Source: UBA11524 sp045132495
GTDB lineage: Bacteria > Bacillota > Clostridia > Christensenellales > Aristaeellaceae
Assembly (NCBI GenBank): GCA_045132495.1
Contig: JBGUSK010000069.1
Coordinates: forward strand, 15,277 to 79,276
Reading direction: 5' to 3'
Length of the DNA stretch: 64,000 bases
This document shows, one piece after another, positions 50,696-59,660 of this stretch. The notes below the pieces were generated by a model. The model searched no databases, was not told the origin of the DNA, and was given only the letters and a program-made list of their open reading frames with translations. Within the stretch, counting starts at the first letter, position 1. Each line of letters begins with the position of its first letter. The position numbers were made by a program, and so were the translations under genes.

Positions 50696-52612
50696 TCACA
50701 GCGCGTCGCATTCCTCCAGCCAGAGGGCTGCCTGCGCGTCCGAGGGCATGCTCCACCCATCGCGGGGGCTGAGGCTGATGGAACCCACGCTCACGCCGTC
50801 GGGCATGCAGCTGCGCTTGAATTGCTGGGTAAAGAAGCGGCGGTAGAAATTCTTCAGCCACTTGAGGATCGTCGCCTGATCAAAATCATCCTTGAAGGCG
50901 ATACAGCACATTTCGTAGATCTTCCTCGGCGTGTAACCATAGCGCACGGCATAGTACAGGAAGAAATCATGCAGCGCATAGGGGCCGACGAGGTCTTCGG
51001 TCTGCTGAGCGATGTTGCCCTTCTCGTCCGGGGGAAGCAGCTCCGGGCTGATGGGCGTATCAAGAATGCGCTCCAGCACCCTGCTGGCAGCGGCAAAGTC
51101 CGGCATTTCGCTGACGATACGGGTCACCCAGCGCACCAGCGTTTTGGGTACGCCGCCATTCACGCCGTACATGCTCATCTGGTCGCCGTTGTAGGTGCAC
51201 CAGCCCAGGGCGAGCTCTGAAAGGTCGCCGGTGCCCAGCACGATGCCGCCGAAATCATTCGCCAGGTCCATCAGCACCTGGGTGCGCTCGCGGGCCTGGG
51301 CGTTCTCGTAGGCCGCGTTGTGGACAGATTCATCATGCCCGATGTCCGCAAAATGCTGGCGGACGCTCTCATGGATGGGGATCTCCCGCTGCTGAACCCC
51401 CAGGGTGGTCATCAATTCCAGCGCAGACTGGTACGTCCAGTCCGTCGTACCGAAGCAGGGCATGGTCACGCCGAGGATGTTCGTGCGGGGCAAGCCGAGG
51501 ATATCCGCCGCGCGGCAAGCCACCAGAAGCGCCAGCGTGGAGTCCAGCCCGCCGGAGATACCCACGACGATTTTGCCGCCGGTGATCTGCATTCGCCGTG
51601 CCAAGCCATAGGCCTGAATCTCAAAGATTTCCTCGCAGCGGCGGGCGCGCTTGTGCTTGTTTTCGGGAATGAAGGGCAGCTTGGAGATGCACAGATCAGG
51701 AAGAATGTCGTCGGGAAGGAGCAGTTCCTGCCCGATGCAGTTTTCTCCGTGATCATCCGCCGCATTGAGATCAGCACAATCGGCAAAGATGCCGCTGCGC
51801 TGACGGTCAGCAGCGATGCGTTCCACGTCAAAATCCGCCGTCAGCATGTAATCATCGGCGATGAAGGCAGCATTCTCCTTGAGCACTTCGCCCACAATTG
51901 CCGCCATGCTGTATCCGCCGCATAGACTGTCGGCAGTGGATTCACCGGTACCAGCCTCGACATAAAGGCAGCCGCACAGGCAATCCGCACTGTACTGGCG
52001 CACCTTGCGCGTCGCCCGTTCCCGGCTGCCCACCAGCGTGCTGGCAGCGGACATACAAACCACCGTCTCCGCACCAGCCATCAAATGCCTGGTGCAGGGC
52101 GGAACAGGCGCGCACAGGTCATCGGCAAAGGTCACGGCAAAGGAGCCGCCATCTGATCCGCGGAAGTGCAGGTCGTTTTCCAGAAAGAATGCATCGTCCA
52201 GGCAATATGTCTTTTCGGAATCCAGCTCAAAGCCGCTGCGGAACCAACGTTTCTGCCCATGGGGGATGTACATCTTGGTCACTGCGCCAAGGAACTCATC
52301 CCGCTTGATGACCACGCCGCAGTTAAACAGCTTTCCCCGCCATTCAATCGGCGCACCGACAACAGCGGTGATACCATCCGGCATCTCCGCCTGAATCGCT
52401 TGCAGTCCGCGCATGACCGCCTCCTGCAGCGACCTCTGCCGGAACAAATCCCCAGCACTGGAGCCAGTCAGAGACAGCTCCGGGAACACCACCAGGGAGG
52501 CGTGCTTTTCCTTCGCCTCGGCGATCTTTTCCAGATGGGCCTCGACGTTCTTGTCCACATTGCCAAGGTACAGGTGCGGCACCGCAGCCGCCACGCGCAG
52601 GATTCCTTGCAT
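50696..52612 (-). CDS. nadE: Glutamine-dependent NAD+ synthetase
   Basis: This 638-residue two-domain enzyme makes NAD from nicotinate adenine dinucleotide using glutamine nitrogen. The N-terminal nitrilase-type glutaminase domain (residues 1-300) has VFPELSLTGSS (Glu), the KMYIPHGQKRWF loop and the Cys in FADDLCAPVPP. The C-terminal synthetase has the ATP loop VGISGGLDSTLALLV near 360. LGTGDLSELALGWCTYNGDQ is a further family signature. The ATG at 52612 is 8 bases after GAGG; a GTG three codons earlier is less well placed. Last gene of the operon with rph-rdgB. Confidence 0.95.
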   Translation of the reverse strand: MQGILRVAAAVPHLYLGNVDKNVEAHLEKIAEAKEKHASLVVFPELSLTGSSAGDLFRQRSLQEAVMRGLQAIQAEMPDGITAVVGAPIEWRGKLFNCGVVIKRDEFLGAVTKMYIPHGQKRWFRSGFELDSEKTYCLDDAFFLENDLHFRGSDGGSFAVTFADDLCAPVPPCTRHLMAGAETVVCMSAASTLVGSRERATRKVRQYSADCLCGCLYVEAGTGESTADSLCGGYSMAAIVGEVLKENAAFIADDYMLTADFDVERIAADRQRSGIFADCADLNAADDHGENCIGQELLLPDDILPDLCISKLPFIPENKHKRARRCEEIFEIQAYGLARRMQITGGKIVVGISGGLDSTLALLVACRAADILGLPRTNILGVTMPCFGTTDWTYQSALELMTTLGVQQREIPIHESVRQHFADIGHDESVHNAAYENAQARERTQVLMDLANDFGGIVLGTGDLSELALGWCTYNGDQMSMYGVNGGVPKTLVRWVTRIVSEMPDFAAASRVLERILDTPISPELLPPDEKGNIAQQTEDLVGPYALHDFFLYYAVRYGYTPRKIYEMCCIAFKDDFDQATILKWLKNFYRRFFTQQFKRSCMPDGVSVGSISLSPRDGWSMPSDAQAALWLEECDAL

Positions 52613-52637
52613 GTCATTCACCTCAAAATCACATCAA

Positions 52638-53126
52638 TCAGTGAAAACCAAGACTGAGCAGCTTCACATGAGGTTTGCCGTTCACGACCTCCAGCAGGGC
52701 GCAGCAGTCATCCTGAGCAGCGCCGGGGTTGATCAGCCAGGGCTTGGTGTACTCCACGTTGGCGCGATGGGTGTGGCCGTAGAGGGCAATATCCGCGCCC
52801 TCCGCCCGGGCTGCGCCGTAAAGGTAGTCCAGGCTCGACTTTACCCGGTGGATGTGCCCGTGGGTCATGTAGATCTTCAGCCCGCCCAGGTGGATCACCA
52901 GCCGATCCGGGTGACCGGCGGCAAAGTCGCAGTTGCCGCGTACGGCATACATGGTCGCATGGGGATCACGATTGCGGATAAAGCCCTCCGCATTGTCAAA
53001 GTCCCGCACGCCGTCGCCCAGGCAGATGTAGGCGTCAATGGGGCCGACCTGCTTCCACACCTCCTCCAGCAGCCAGCGCAGAGTGGTGGTTTCGCCGTGG
53101 ATATCCGAGAGAATCAGCGCACGCAT
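52638..53126 (-). CDS. YfcE/MJ0936-type metallophosphoesterase
   Basis: This 162-residue phosphodiesterase has all the calcineurin-type metal motifs: LILSDIHGE (residues 4-12), ICLGDGVRDF, AVRGNCDFAA, MTHGHIH and LYGHTHRA. It hydrolyses small phosphodiesters with Mn. Its ATG overlaps the stop codon of rph-rdgB by one base (TGATG), so it is translation-coupled. The gene order (rph, rdgB, phosphodiesterase) is common in Firmicutes. Confidence 0.93.
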   Translation of the reverse strand: MRALILSDIHGETTTLRWLLEEVWKQVGPIDAYICLGDGVRDFDNAEGFIRNRDPHATMYAVRGNCDFAAGHPDRLVIHLGGLKIYMTHGHIHRVKSSLDYLYGAARAEGADIALYGHTHRANVEYTKPWLINPGAAQDDCCALLEVVNGKPHVKLLSLGFH

Positions 53127-54451
53127 CACGCGTTCAGCTCCTTCATGATCGCCAGCATCTTCTCGCAGGCGCGAGCACGGTGAGAGATGGCGTTCTTCTC
53201 TTCCTCGTTGACCTCGGCGAAGGTCTTGTTCAGCGGCTCATAGAGGAACAGCGGATCATAGCCGAAGCCGCCGTTGCCGCGCTCTTCCTCCAGCAGCACG
53301 CCGGGGCAGGAGCCTTCCGCGATGCGGGTGGACTGACCGGGGATCGCCAGGGCAATCGCGCACTGGAAGGCGCACTGGCGGCGGGTCTTGCCCTTCATGC
53401 GGCGCAGGAGCAGGTTATTGTTGTCCTTGTCGCCCTCGCCTTCGCCATTCATGAGGGCGTAGCGGGCGGAGTACACGCCGGGCTCGTCGTCCAGCGCCTC
53501 GACGGTCAGGCCGCTGTCGTCAGCAATGGTGGGCAGACCCGTGGCCTCGCAGACTGCCTCCGCCTTAATGGCGGCGTTACCCGCGAAGGTGGTGGCATTC
53601 TCTTCGATGGGCGCGTTGAAGCCCGCAGCGTACATGCTCACCACGTTGTAGTATTCACCGAAAATGTGCTGCAATTCACGCAGCTTGTGGGCGTTGCCGG
53701 TGGCGGCGACCAGCAGAGGCTTGGGGCAGATATGGCGCGCCGCGTCGCCCAAGGCCTCGCGCTGGGCAGCCATCAGCTGCTCAATGCCGCACTTGCCGTA
53801 ATGCAGCAGGCTGTTCAGCTCATCTGCGGTAAAGGCGCGTCCCTCGCCAGTACCCTGCAGCTCGATGAACTCACCCTTCTCATTCATGACCAGGTTCATA
53901 TCCACCTGCGCTGAGGAATCCTCCACATAGCACAGGTCACAGCAGGGCACATTGTCCACCACGCCCACGGAAACCGCCGCCACCTGGTGGATCAGGGGGC
54001 TCTGCAGGAGCTTTCCCTCCTGCATGAGCTTATCGACGGCAAGGGTCAGGGCGACCATTGCGCCGGTGATGGACGCGGTGCGGGTGCCGCCGTCGGCCTC
54101 CAGGACGTCGCAGTCCAAAGTAATGGTACGCTCGCCCAGCTTGGTCAGATCAATCGCCTGACGGAGGCTGCGGCCAATCAAGCGCTGAATTTCCACGCTG
54201 CGGCCGTCCTTCTTGATGCCGTCGCGCTTCTTGCGCTGGCCGGTAGACGCGGGCAGCATGGCGTATTCCGCTGTGACCCAGCCCTGATTCTTGCCCCGCA
54301 GGAAGGGCGGAACCCCCTCTTCCACCGAGGCAGTGCAGATCACGCGGGTGTTGCCGGTGGCGATCAGGCAGGAGCCCGCCGCCGTGCGGACAAAATTGGT
54401 CTGGATGGAAACAGGACGGGCCTGCTCAGGCAGTCGGCCATCAAAACGCAT
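53126..54451 (-). CDS. rph-rdgB: RNase PH fused to dITP/XTP pyrophosphatase
   Basis: This 441-residue fusion holds two whole enzymes. Residues about 1-240 are RNase PH, the phosphate-dependent trimmer of tRNA 3' ends (QGWVTAEYAMLPASTGQRKK, DGRSVEIQRLIGRSLRQAID, EADGGTRTASITGAMVAL). Residues about 246-441 are the RdgB/HAM1 pyrophosphatase that removes dITP and XTP (LLVAATGNAHKLRELQHIF, TIADDSGLTVEALDDEPGVY, GGFGYDPLFLY). In most bacteria these are separate adjacent genes; here the stop between them is gone. Both active-site sets look intact. Confidence 0.95.
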   Translation of the reverse strand: MRFDGRLPEQARPVSIQTNFVRTAAGSCLIATGNTRVICTASVEEGVPPFLRGKNQGWVTAEYAMLPASTGQRKKRDGIKKDGRSVEIQRLIGRSLRQAIDLTKLGERTITLDCDVLEADGGTRTASITGAMVALTLAVDKLMQEGKLLQSPLIHQVAAVSVGVVDNVPCCDLCYVEDSSAQVDMNLVMNEKGEFIELQGTGEGRAFTADELNSLLHYGKCGIEQLMAAQREALGDAARHICPKPLLVAATGNAHKLRELQHIFGEYYNVVSMYAAGFNAPIEENATTFAGNAAIKAEAVCEATGLPTIADDSGLTVEALDDEPGVYSARYALMNGEGEGDKDNNNLLLRRMKGKTRRQCAFQCAIALAIPGQSTRIAEGSCPGVLLEEERGNGGFGYDPLFLYEPLNKTFAEVNEEEKNAISHRARACEKMLAIMKELNA

Positions 54452-54797
54452 AAGTTATTCCTCCTTATTCTCAAAAACGCAGCAGATACATTGCACATAT
54501 CAATCCAACTTGAAATATTCTTCACTGGCCTCCTTTTTTCCTGCATTCCCCATGGAATATGGATGGAAAACATGGCCTGCCCCACTGGAATTTCCAATAC
54601 AGATGTGCTATGATATTCCCCGTGCATGAAATTCCTCTCAAAGGGAAAGCATGACAGAGATTCCTCAACAATTCGTGACAATAGCAGGGTTTTGACGCTT
54701 TGCGTCGAATCACTTTCCGAATCCGTCAACGAAGAAGCGTTCTCCCGCTTCCATATATACCGCCGGGCCTCCCCGGGCGGAGAAAGGTCTTGTTCCC
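54452..54797. other. Gene-free divergent region between rph-rdgB and pgsA
   Basis: This 346-base stretch has no convincing gene. A TG-extended TATGAT near 54608 could be a rightward promoter for pgsA, and a GACGC-TTT-GCGTC hairpin lies at 54693-54705. Promoters for rph were not certain. Short frames here lack ribosome sites. Confidence 0.5.
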
Positions 54798-55379
54798 GTG
54801 AGCAGCTTCCGTCAAAAATATCTGACCAACATCTGGAATGTCCCCAATGTGCTGACGATCATCCGTCTGGCGCTGATCCCCGTCTTCGTCGTCCTGCATG
54901 CCATGGCGATGGAAAAGCTGGCGCTGCTGACCTTCTGCGTCGCCTCCTTCACCGACTGGCTGGACGGCCACATCGCCCGCAAGTACAACCTCATCACTGA
55001 CTTTGGCAAGCTGATGGACCCCCTGGCTGACAAGCTGATGGTCTGCACGGCGCTGATTATGCAGGGGCTGAACGGCACCTTCCCGGTGATCGCCATCATC
55101 ATCGTGGTTCTCAAGGAGCTGGTGATGATCTACGGCTCCTCCTACATGCTGGCCCACGACATCGTGGTATACGCCAACATCTGGGGCAAGCTGGCCCAGT
55201 GCAGCTTCATCCTGGCGCTGGTGCTGTCCTTCTGGCACAAGGAATTCCTCGCGATGAACTTCCCCATCGACCGTGTGTGCCTGTGGATCGCCGTGGTGAT
55301 CGCGGTGATCGCGCTGGTGGATTACACCCGTGCCGCGCTCATCAAGCTCAAGGAGATCAAGGCCGGGAAAGCCGAATAA
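54798..55379 (+). CDS. pgsA: CDP-diacylglycerol-glycerol-3-phosphate 3-phosphatidyltransferase
   Basis: This 193-residue integral membrane enzyme makes phosphatidylglycerol phosphate from CDP-diacylglycerol and glycerol 3-phosphate. The CDP-alcohol phosphotransferase motif D-x2-DG-x2-AR-x8-G-x3-D-x3-D is complete in DWLDGHIARKYNLITDFGKL then MDPLADK, near residues 53-79. NIWNVPNVLTIIRLALIPVF is the typical N-terminus. It starts at GTG 54798; the ribosome site (GAGAAAGG) is a little far. It uses the product of GpsA. Confidence 0.93.
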   Translation: MSSFRQKYLTNIWNVPNVLTIIRLALIPVFVVLHAMAMEKLALLTFCVASFTDWLDGHIARKYNLITDFGKLMDPLADKLMVCTALIMQGLNGTFPVIAIIIVVLKELVMIYGSSYMLAHDIVVYANIWGKLAQCSFILALVLSFWHKEFLAMNFPIDRVCLWIAVVIAVIALVDYTRAALIKLKEIKAGKAE

Positions 55380-55392
55380 GTACATACAAAGC

Positions 55393-55427
55393 AACGGAGC
55401 ATGCCGTCATGGACATGCTCCGTTTTG
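55393..55427. terminator. Terminator between pgsA and the cupin gene
   Basis: An 11-bp stem AACGGAGCATG/CATGCTCCGTT (55393-55403 with 55414-55424) is followed by TTTG; A-rich on the other side, so it may serve both converging genes. Confidence 0.82.
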
Positions 55428-55429
55428 TT

Positions 55430-55759
55430 TTACTGCTCCGGCACGACAGCGAGGATGCGCAGCTCCTCCGTGCCCTCGCACATGGTCATGTGGGTATGGC
55501 CCTTGGGGCAGTAGTGGGTTTGTCCGGCACGGATGATCTCCACTTCGCCGTCCATGACAACCCTTGCCGTGCCGCTGAGGACATGCATGATCTCACTGCT
55601 GGTTTCATGGGTATGCATGCCGATGGTGGCACCCACAGGCAGCCGCCCCAGCATGATACGGTTCTGCCCGTCGAAGAACATGCGGGCATAGGTGATCCCC
55701 TCGCCGCCCTTGAAATTAGGCATGGCCTGCTCAGGAACATTCATCAGGTCAAGAATCAT
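55430..55759 (-). CDS. Cupin domain protein
   Basis: This 109-residue single-cupin protein has the first metal motif PVGATIGMHTHETSSEIMHV near residues 41-60 (H-x-H, Glu) and the second, GQTHYCPKGHTHMTMCEG, near 79-96 with its His. It is a small beta-barrel of the YdbB-like type; members serve as sugar isomerases, oxygenases or sensors. The role here is not predictable. It lies just downstream of the propeller protein but behind a terminator. Confidence 0.85.
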   Translation of the reverse strand: MILDLMNVPEQAMPNFKGGEGITYARMFFDGQNRIMLGRLPVGATIGMHTHETSSEIMHVLSGTARVVMDGEVEIIRAGQTHYCPKGHTHMTMCEGTEELRILAVVPEQ

Positions 55760-55782
55760 ATATGCTTCCCCCTTGTGAAAAT

Positions 55783-55821
55783 CACCCGCCGGGAGTCTTC
55801 GACTCTGCTTCGGCGGGCGAT
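55783..55821 (-). terminator. Terminator after the propeller protein gene
   Basis: A long imperfect stem on the minus strand (ATCGCCCGCCG... paired with ...CGGCGGGTGAT) ends in TTTTC. Confidence 0.72.
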
Positions 55822-55826
55822 GCTTT

Positions 55827-58760
55827 TTAGTTCAGTCTGATGCCGTAGATGTAGCTGGTATTCTTGCCGGTGGTGCCGATGACCATCATGTCGCCGTAGA
55901 CCGCAGGAGAACCCTCGATCACACCGTTGACCTGCAGGGTGTTGATCTCCTTGCCGGTCAGGCCGTCCAGGAGATAGATCGTGCCGTTGGAGCACGCCTG
56001 GATGATCCAGCCCTTGCCGCTTTCATCGTATACCGCCACGGGAGAGGAGTAGCAGTAGGCGTCCATCGCCTTATGCCAGACGACCTCGCCGGTGGCTTTA
56101 TTGAAGGCGATGATCACGCCCGCCATGGCCGCCTCCTCGGAGAGGGTCTGGGCGCCGGTGGCGCTGACGCTGGACAGAGTGAAGTACACCAGATCCTCCA
56201 ACCCCTTCTGACCGATGACGGGAGACGCCATCGCACCGGGCGTAACGACTGCATTGAAGGTCACGTCCTTCTTTTTGCCGTCGGCGCAGTGGATCGCAAA
56301 GGCCCAGTCCTCCTCACCGGTCATGGCGTTGAAGCGGCGGATGTTCACATTGCCCTTGGTGCGGCCATTGTTGACCAGGTTGGCGGTGTAAAGCCAGAGC
56401 ATGCTGCTCTCTTCGCCCTCCTCCAGATCCAGGGCAATGGCCGCGCGCACTGCATCACCGGTATCGACGGCCCAGGCGGTTGTCATGGTGGTGGTGTCCA
56501 CGCAGCGCAGGATGCCGTCCATATCAGCGTAGTAGGCGTAGCTGCCATACATCGCCAGGGAGGATTCCACTGCCGCGTAAGTGGCCTTCTGGTTCTTGGT
56601 GTGGCTCATCATCGTCACGGACTCAGTGGGCTCCTCAAAAGCGAAGACCAGGCCGCCCGTATCCTTGTCCAGCCGCATGCTCATGCTCAGCTTTTCGGTG
56701 TAGAGCAATCCGTTGGTGCCGATGGCAATGAGGGTATTGGTGTTACGGTCGATCAGCGCGGAGGTATCGAACGCGCCGGAGGCATTTTCGCTGTAGGGGC
56801 GCTTGAGCTTGCGGTCAATGCCGTCGATCATCCGCAGCTCCTTCTGATTGGTCAGGTTGTAGTAATACAGGCCGATATCGTCGCTGGTACCGCTCTTCAT
56901 CTTGCGGGCATACTGGCCCACGGTCATCATCGGGTAGAACAGCGGGTGCAGGCTGGGAGTGGAGCGCATGGGATAGCCGAAGTCAATGGCCTCGCGGGTA
57001 GCGCTGCCGTCCGCCAGATCAAGGAAGTAGATCTTGCCATCCATGCCGGCAACGATGACTTCCTTCATGTTCTTCTGATCCTTGCGGGTCTGATCCAGCT
57101 CCATGCTCCTGCGGATATCCGCCGCCCACTTGACGATCACGGGCTGACCCGTCCAGCCGACGCCGTAGTAATTGCGGCTGCTGCCCGCAGCGCTGCCCGC
57201 CTCGACCGTCCATTCCAGTGACAATCCGGTGGGGTTCTCTACGGTGTCCTCCGCCGCATTCTGGCGGAAGGCGCTGCCGCGGAAGGTCGTCACGCCAAAG
57301 GCACGCAGAGGATATTCATCCGCCGCCGGCATGTTCATGGGTTCCTTACGCTGGTATTCCTTGGTTTTCTTGCCGTCCTTGTAGATCTCCGTCTCCACGA
57401 TCAATGCCGGATTCGCGCTTTCATCCGCCATGGCCTCCAGCTTCGGAGTGACCGCCGGGGTAGGCGTGGGCGCTTCGGTGGGCTCGGGAGTGGGTTCAGC
57501 GGTGGGCTCGGGGGTCGGCTCCTCGGTAGGCTCCGCCGTGGGTGTGGCGGTGGGCACCAGAGTGGGCGTTGCAGTCACAGACAGAGTGGGCGTTGCAGTG
57601 ACCACCGGGGTTTCTCCAGGCTGCTCCTGAGCAGGGGCTTCCGTGTTTTCAGCCACAGGAATTGCCGTTGGAGCGGGCGTCATCATCGGCACAACGGTGG
57701 GCGACGCCGTCTCCAGGAAGGTCATCGGCCCGCTGGACACGGTGGGGTTCGCCCCGCCCAGGTTCAGCGTCTGATACAAGCCGGTATCGACCCACTTGTC
57801 ACCGCTCTGGATCTGTGCCTGCACATCGCCGGTATAGTTGCCCTCCATCAGCATCTCAAACATCCACACGACGGTGTTCTCGCTGCTGGGGGTCGAAAGC
57901 GTCGTCTTGGTGGGGATGACTGCACCATCAGCGTCGACCACCCGCACCTGCGTCACGCCGGAGGAGGTGACCATATGGAACACGACCTTATAGGGCGCAG
58001 TGGCCTGGGAAATGGTAGCGGTGAAGCCGCTGGCAGTCGCATCGGCCGCTTTGTCGTCCTCCTCGCCGCCGCCCAGGAGGCCCTTGATGGGCTCCGTGAC
58101 CGCCCGCTTGACGCTGCCCAGCACGCCGGGATCATCCTCGGGGATCATAATCAGCCCAAGGATCAGCGCCGCCAGCACCAGCAGCGCGATGATCACAGCG
58201 ATCAGGCCGCGGCTGCCGCCCTTCTCATCGTCCTCCACCGGCACGTTTTCATAGCCGATGTGCTCGGTTTCCGGGGTGCGGACGCGGCGGGGCATATCCG
58301 CACGGGAGGGGTATTCCGCCTCAGGCCGGCGGGCACGGGATTGAGTCCCCAGCTGCTGCAGAGGGGCATAGCCCTCCGCCTGTACCGGGCGGCGCACCGC
58401 CGGCGCTGCAGGCCGTTCTCCCTGCTCCCTGTGGGGACGCTGCCCGCTGAGCGCCGCAGGCCGGGGAATCCCCTGGCTGACGATCTCCTGGCTCAGAGGC
58501 TGCGGCACACGGGTCTGGGTACGGGTACTGCCATCCACCACCGGGGTATTGACGCGGGTACCCTGCGTCTGCGGGGCGGGCACTTCCTCCTGCGCAGGCA
58601 TTTCCGGGGCCACATCCTCCACGGGCAGCTGGTCATTTTCATCAATCAGGCCTGCAAACCGCTCTGTACGGCGGCGGCGGCCGGTCTTCGCTTCATTGGC
58701 ATGGGGATTCACCGGCGGAACGGCGCGGGTTCCCTGCTGATCGTCCTTGAACAGATCCAT
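55827..58760 (-). CDS. Large membrane-anchored PQQ-propeller protein with Pro/Thr-rich linker
   Basis: The 977-residue protein has four parts. A basic, Pro- and Gln-rich cytoplasmic region spans residues 1-180, and one membrane helix lies near 185-206 (GLIAVIIALLVLAALILGL). An outside beta domain (TATISQATAPYKVVFHMVTS) follows, then a Thr-Pro-Glu repeat spacer near 385-455. The C-terminal half is a beta-propeller of PQQ-like repeats (VIVAGMDGKIYFLDLADGSA, VWHKAMDAYCYSSPVAV, WIIQACSNGTIYLLDGLTGK). No signal peptide is needed because the helix anchors it with its N-terminus inside. It may be a cell-surface scaffold or sensor; no enzyme motif was found. Confidence 0.85.
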   Translation of the reverse strand: MDLFKDDQQGTRAVPPVNPHANEAKTGRRRRTERFAGLIDENDQLPVEDVAPEMPAQEEVPAPQTQGTRVNTPVVDGSTRTQTRVPQPLSQEIVSQGIPRPAALSGQRPHREQGERPAAPAVRRPVQAEGYAPLQQLGTQSRARRPEAEYPSRADMPRRVRTPETEHIGYENVPVEDDEKGGSRGLIAVIIALLVLAALILGLIMIPEDDPGVLGSVKRAVTEPIKGLLGGGEEDDKAADATASGFTATISQATAPYKVVFHMVTSSGVTQVRVVDADGAVIPTKTTLSTPSSENTVVWMFEMLMEGNYTGDVQAQIQSGDKWVDTGLYQTLNLGGANPTVSSGPMTFLETASPTVVPMMTPAPTAIPVAENTEAPAQEQPGETPVVTATPTLSVTATPTLVPTATPTAEPTEEPTPEPTAEPTPEPTEAPTPTPAVTPKLEAMADESANPALIVETEIYKDGKKTKEYQRKEPMNMPAADEYPLRAFGVTTFRGSAFRQNAAEDTVENPTGLSLEWTVEAGSAAGSSRNYYGVGWTGQPVIVKWAADIRRSMELDQTRKDQKNMKEVIVAGMDGKIYFLDLADGSATREAIDFGYPMRSTPSLHPLFYPMMTVGQYARKMKSGTSDDIGLYYYNLTNQKELRMIDGIDRKLKRPYSENASGAFDTSALIDRNTNTLIAIGTNGLLYTEKLSMSMRLDKDTGGLVFAFEEPTESVTMMSHTKNQKATYAAVESSLAMYGSYAYYADMDGILRCVDTTTMTTAWAVDTGDAVRAAIALDLEEGEESSMLWLYTANLVNNGRTKGNVNIRRFNAMTGEEDWAFAIHCADGKKKDVTFNAVVTPGAMASPVIGQKGLEDLVYFTLSSVSATGAQTLSEEAAMAGVIIAFNKATGEVVWHKAMDAYCYSSPVAVYDESGKGWIIQACSNGTIYLLDGLTGKEINTLQVNGVIEGSPAVYGDMMVIGTTGKNTSYIYGIRLN

Positions 58761-58842
58761 ACAGGCTCATGCTCCTTTACTTAAAAGCCGAACGGGAAAA
58801 TTCCACGAGCGGCCCATATTTTCCTTTGATCGGGCATACCCT

Positions 58843-58871
58843 ATTATAGCGTACTTCCGACGCAATCTCAA
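58843..58871 (-). promoter_or_regulatory. Promoter of the propeller protein gene
   Basis: Minus strand: TTGAGA (58866-58871), 17 bases, perfect TATAAT (58843-58848). Confidence 0.82.
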
Positions 58872-58956
58872 CCCCGGGCCGCCTTTGGGATGTAAATCTT
58901 TCGTAACAAAGGCAGCAGGGCATATACGATTCTATTATAAAGGAGAAGAACACCCC

Positions 58957-59583
58957 ATGTCAACCGTACAGCTCCGTCCCGCCGCCCCAGACTTTTCGGG
59001 CAGCCGGACTTTTTCCGCCCTTCGCAGCGCCTGTCTTGGTGAAATGCACGCCCGCCGCCTTTATCTCCAATGCGCCCGCCGCATGGAGGACGCAGACCTC
59101 TATGTCATCGCCCACGCCTTCCGTTTCACCGCCGACCAGGAGAAGGAGCACGCCGATATCTTCCGCGGACTGATTGCAGCTCACGGCGGCCCCGGCGTTC
59201 CCATGGCGGAGGACGCCCCTCTGCTGCTGCCCGGCGAACCGCTGGAGCTCCTTCGCACCGTCACCCAAGCAGAGCACGACGAGTGGGACGTGCTCTATCC
59301 CCACAATGCCCGCATCGCCATGGAGGAGGGGTATCTGCGCATTGCAAGCGCCTTCCGCCGCATTGCGGAGACCGAGCACCTCCACGCCCGGCGGTTCCTG
59401 CAATACATGCATGCCCTGCAGGAGGGCCGCCTTTTCCGGGATGAAAAACACACTTCCTGGTTCTGCCTGCCCTGCGGCCAGCTCCACACCGGGCAGGAAC
59501 CGCCGAAAACCTGCTCCGGCTGCGGGCGCAGTCAGGGTCACTTCATCCGCAGCAGCTTCTTTCCGTTTGTGATCGAGGGGTAA
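58957..59583 (+). CDS. Rubrerythrin family protein
   Basis: This 208-residue protein has a ferritin-like di-iron domain: LGEMHARRLY near residue 29, ADQEKEHADIFRGL near 67, and AMEEGYLRIASAFRRIAETE then HLHARR near 127-150. The rubredoxin-type C-terminus is WFCLPCGQLHTGQEPPKTCS then GCGRSQGHF with four Cys. It reduces hydrogen peroxide in anaerobes. The ATG at 58957 follows AAGGAG. It is alone on its transcript. Confidence 0.92.
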   Translation: MSTVQLRPAAPDFSGSRTFSALRSACLGEMHARRLYLQCARRMEDADLYVIAHAFRFTADQEKEHADIFRGLIAAHGGPGVPMAEDAPLLLPGEPLELLRTVTQAEHDEWDVLYPHNARIAMEEGYLRIASAFRRIAETEHLHARRFLQYMHALQEGRLFRDEKHTSWFCLPCGQLHTGQEPPKTCSGCGRSQGHFIRSSFFPFVIEG

Positions 59584-59597
59584 GGCCCTCTTTCTTT

Positions 59598-59626
59598 TTG
59601 CATTCCTGCCGCAGATATGCTATAAT
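59598..59626 (+). promoter_or_regulatory. Promoter of the DUF362 gene
   Basis: TTGCAT (59598-59603), 17 bases, TATAAT (59621-59626) with TGc extension; it begins 15 bases after the rubrerythrin stop. Confidence 0.85.
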
Positions 59627-59660
59627 AAATATCTACACCTTTCCGCAGGGAGGTTATCCC

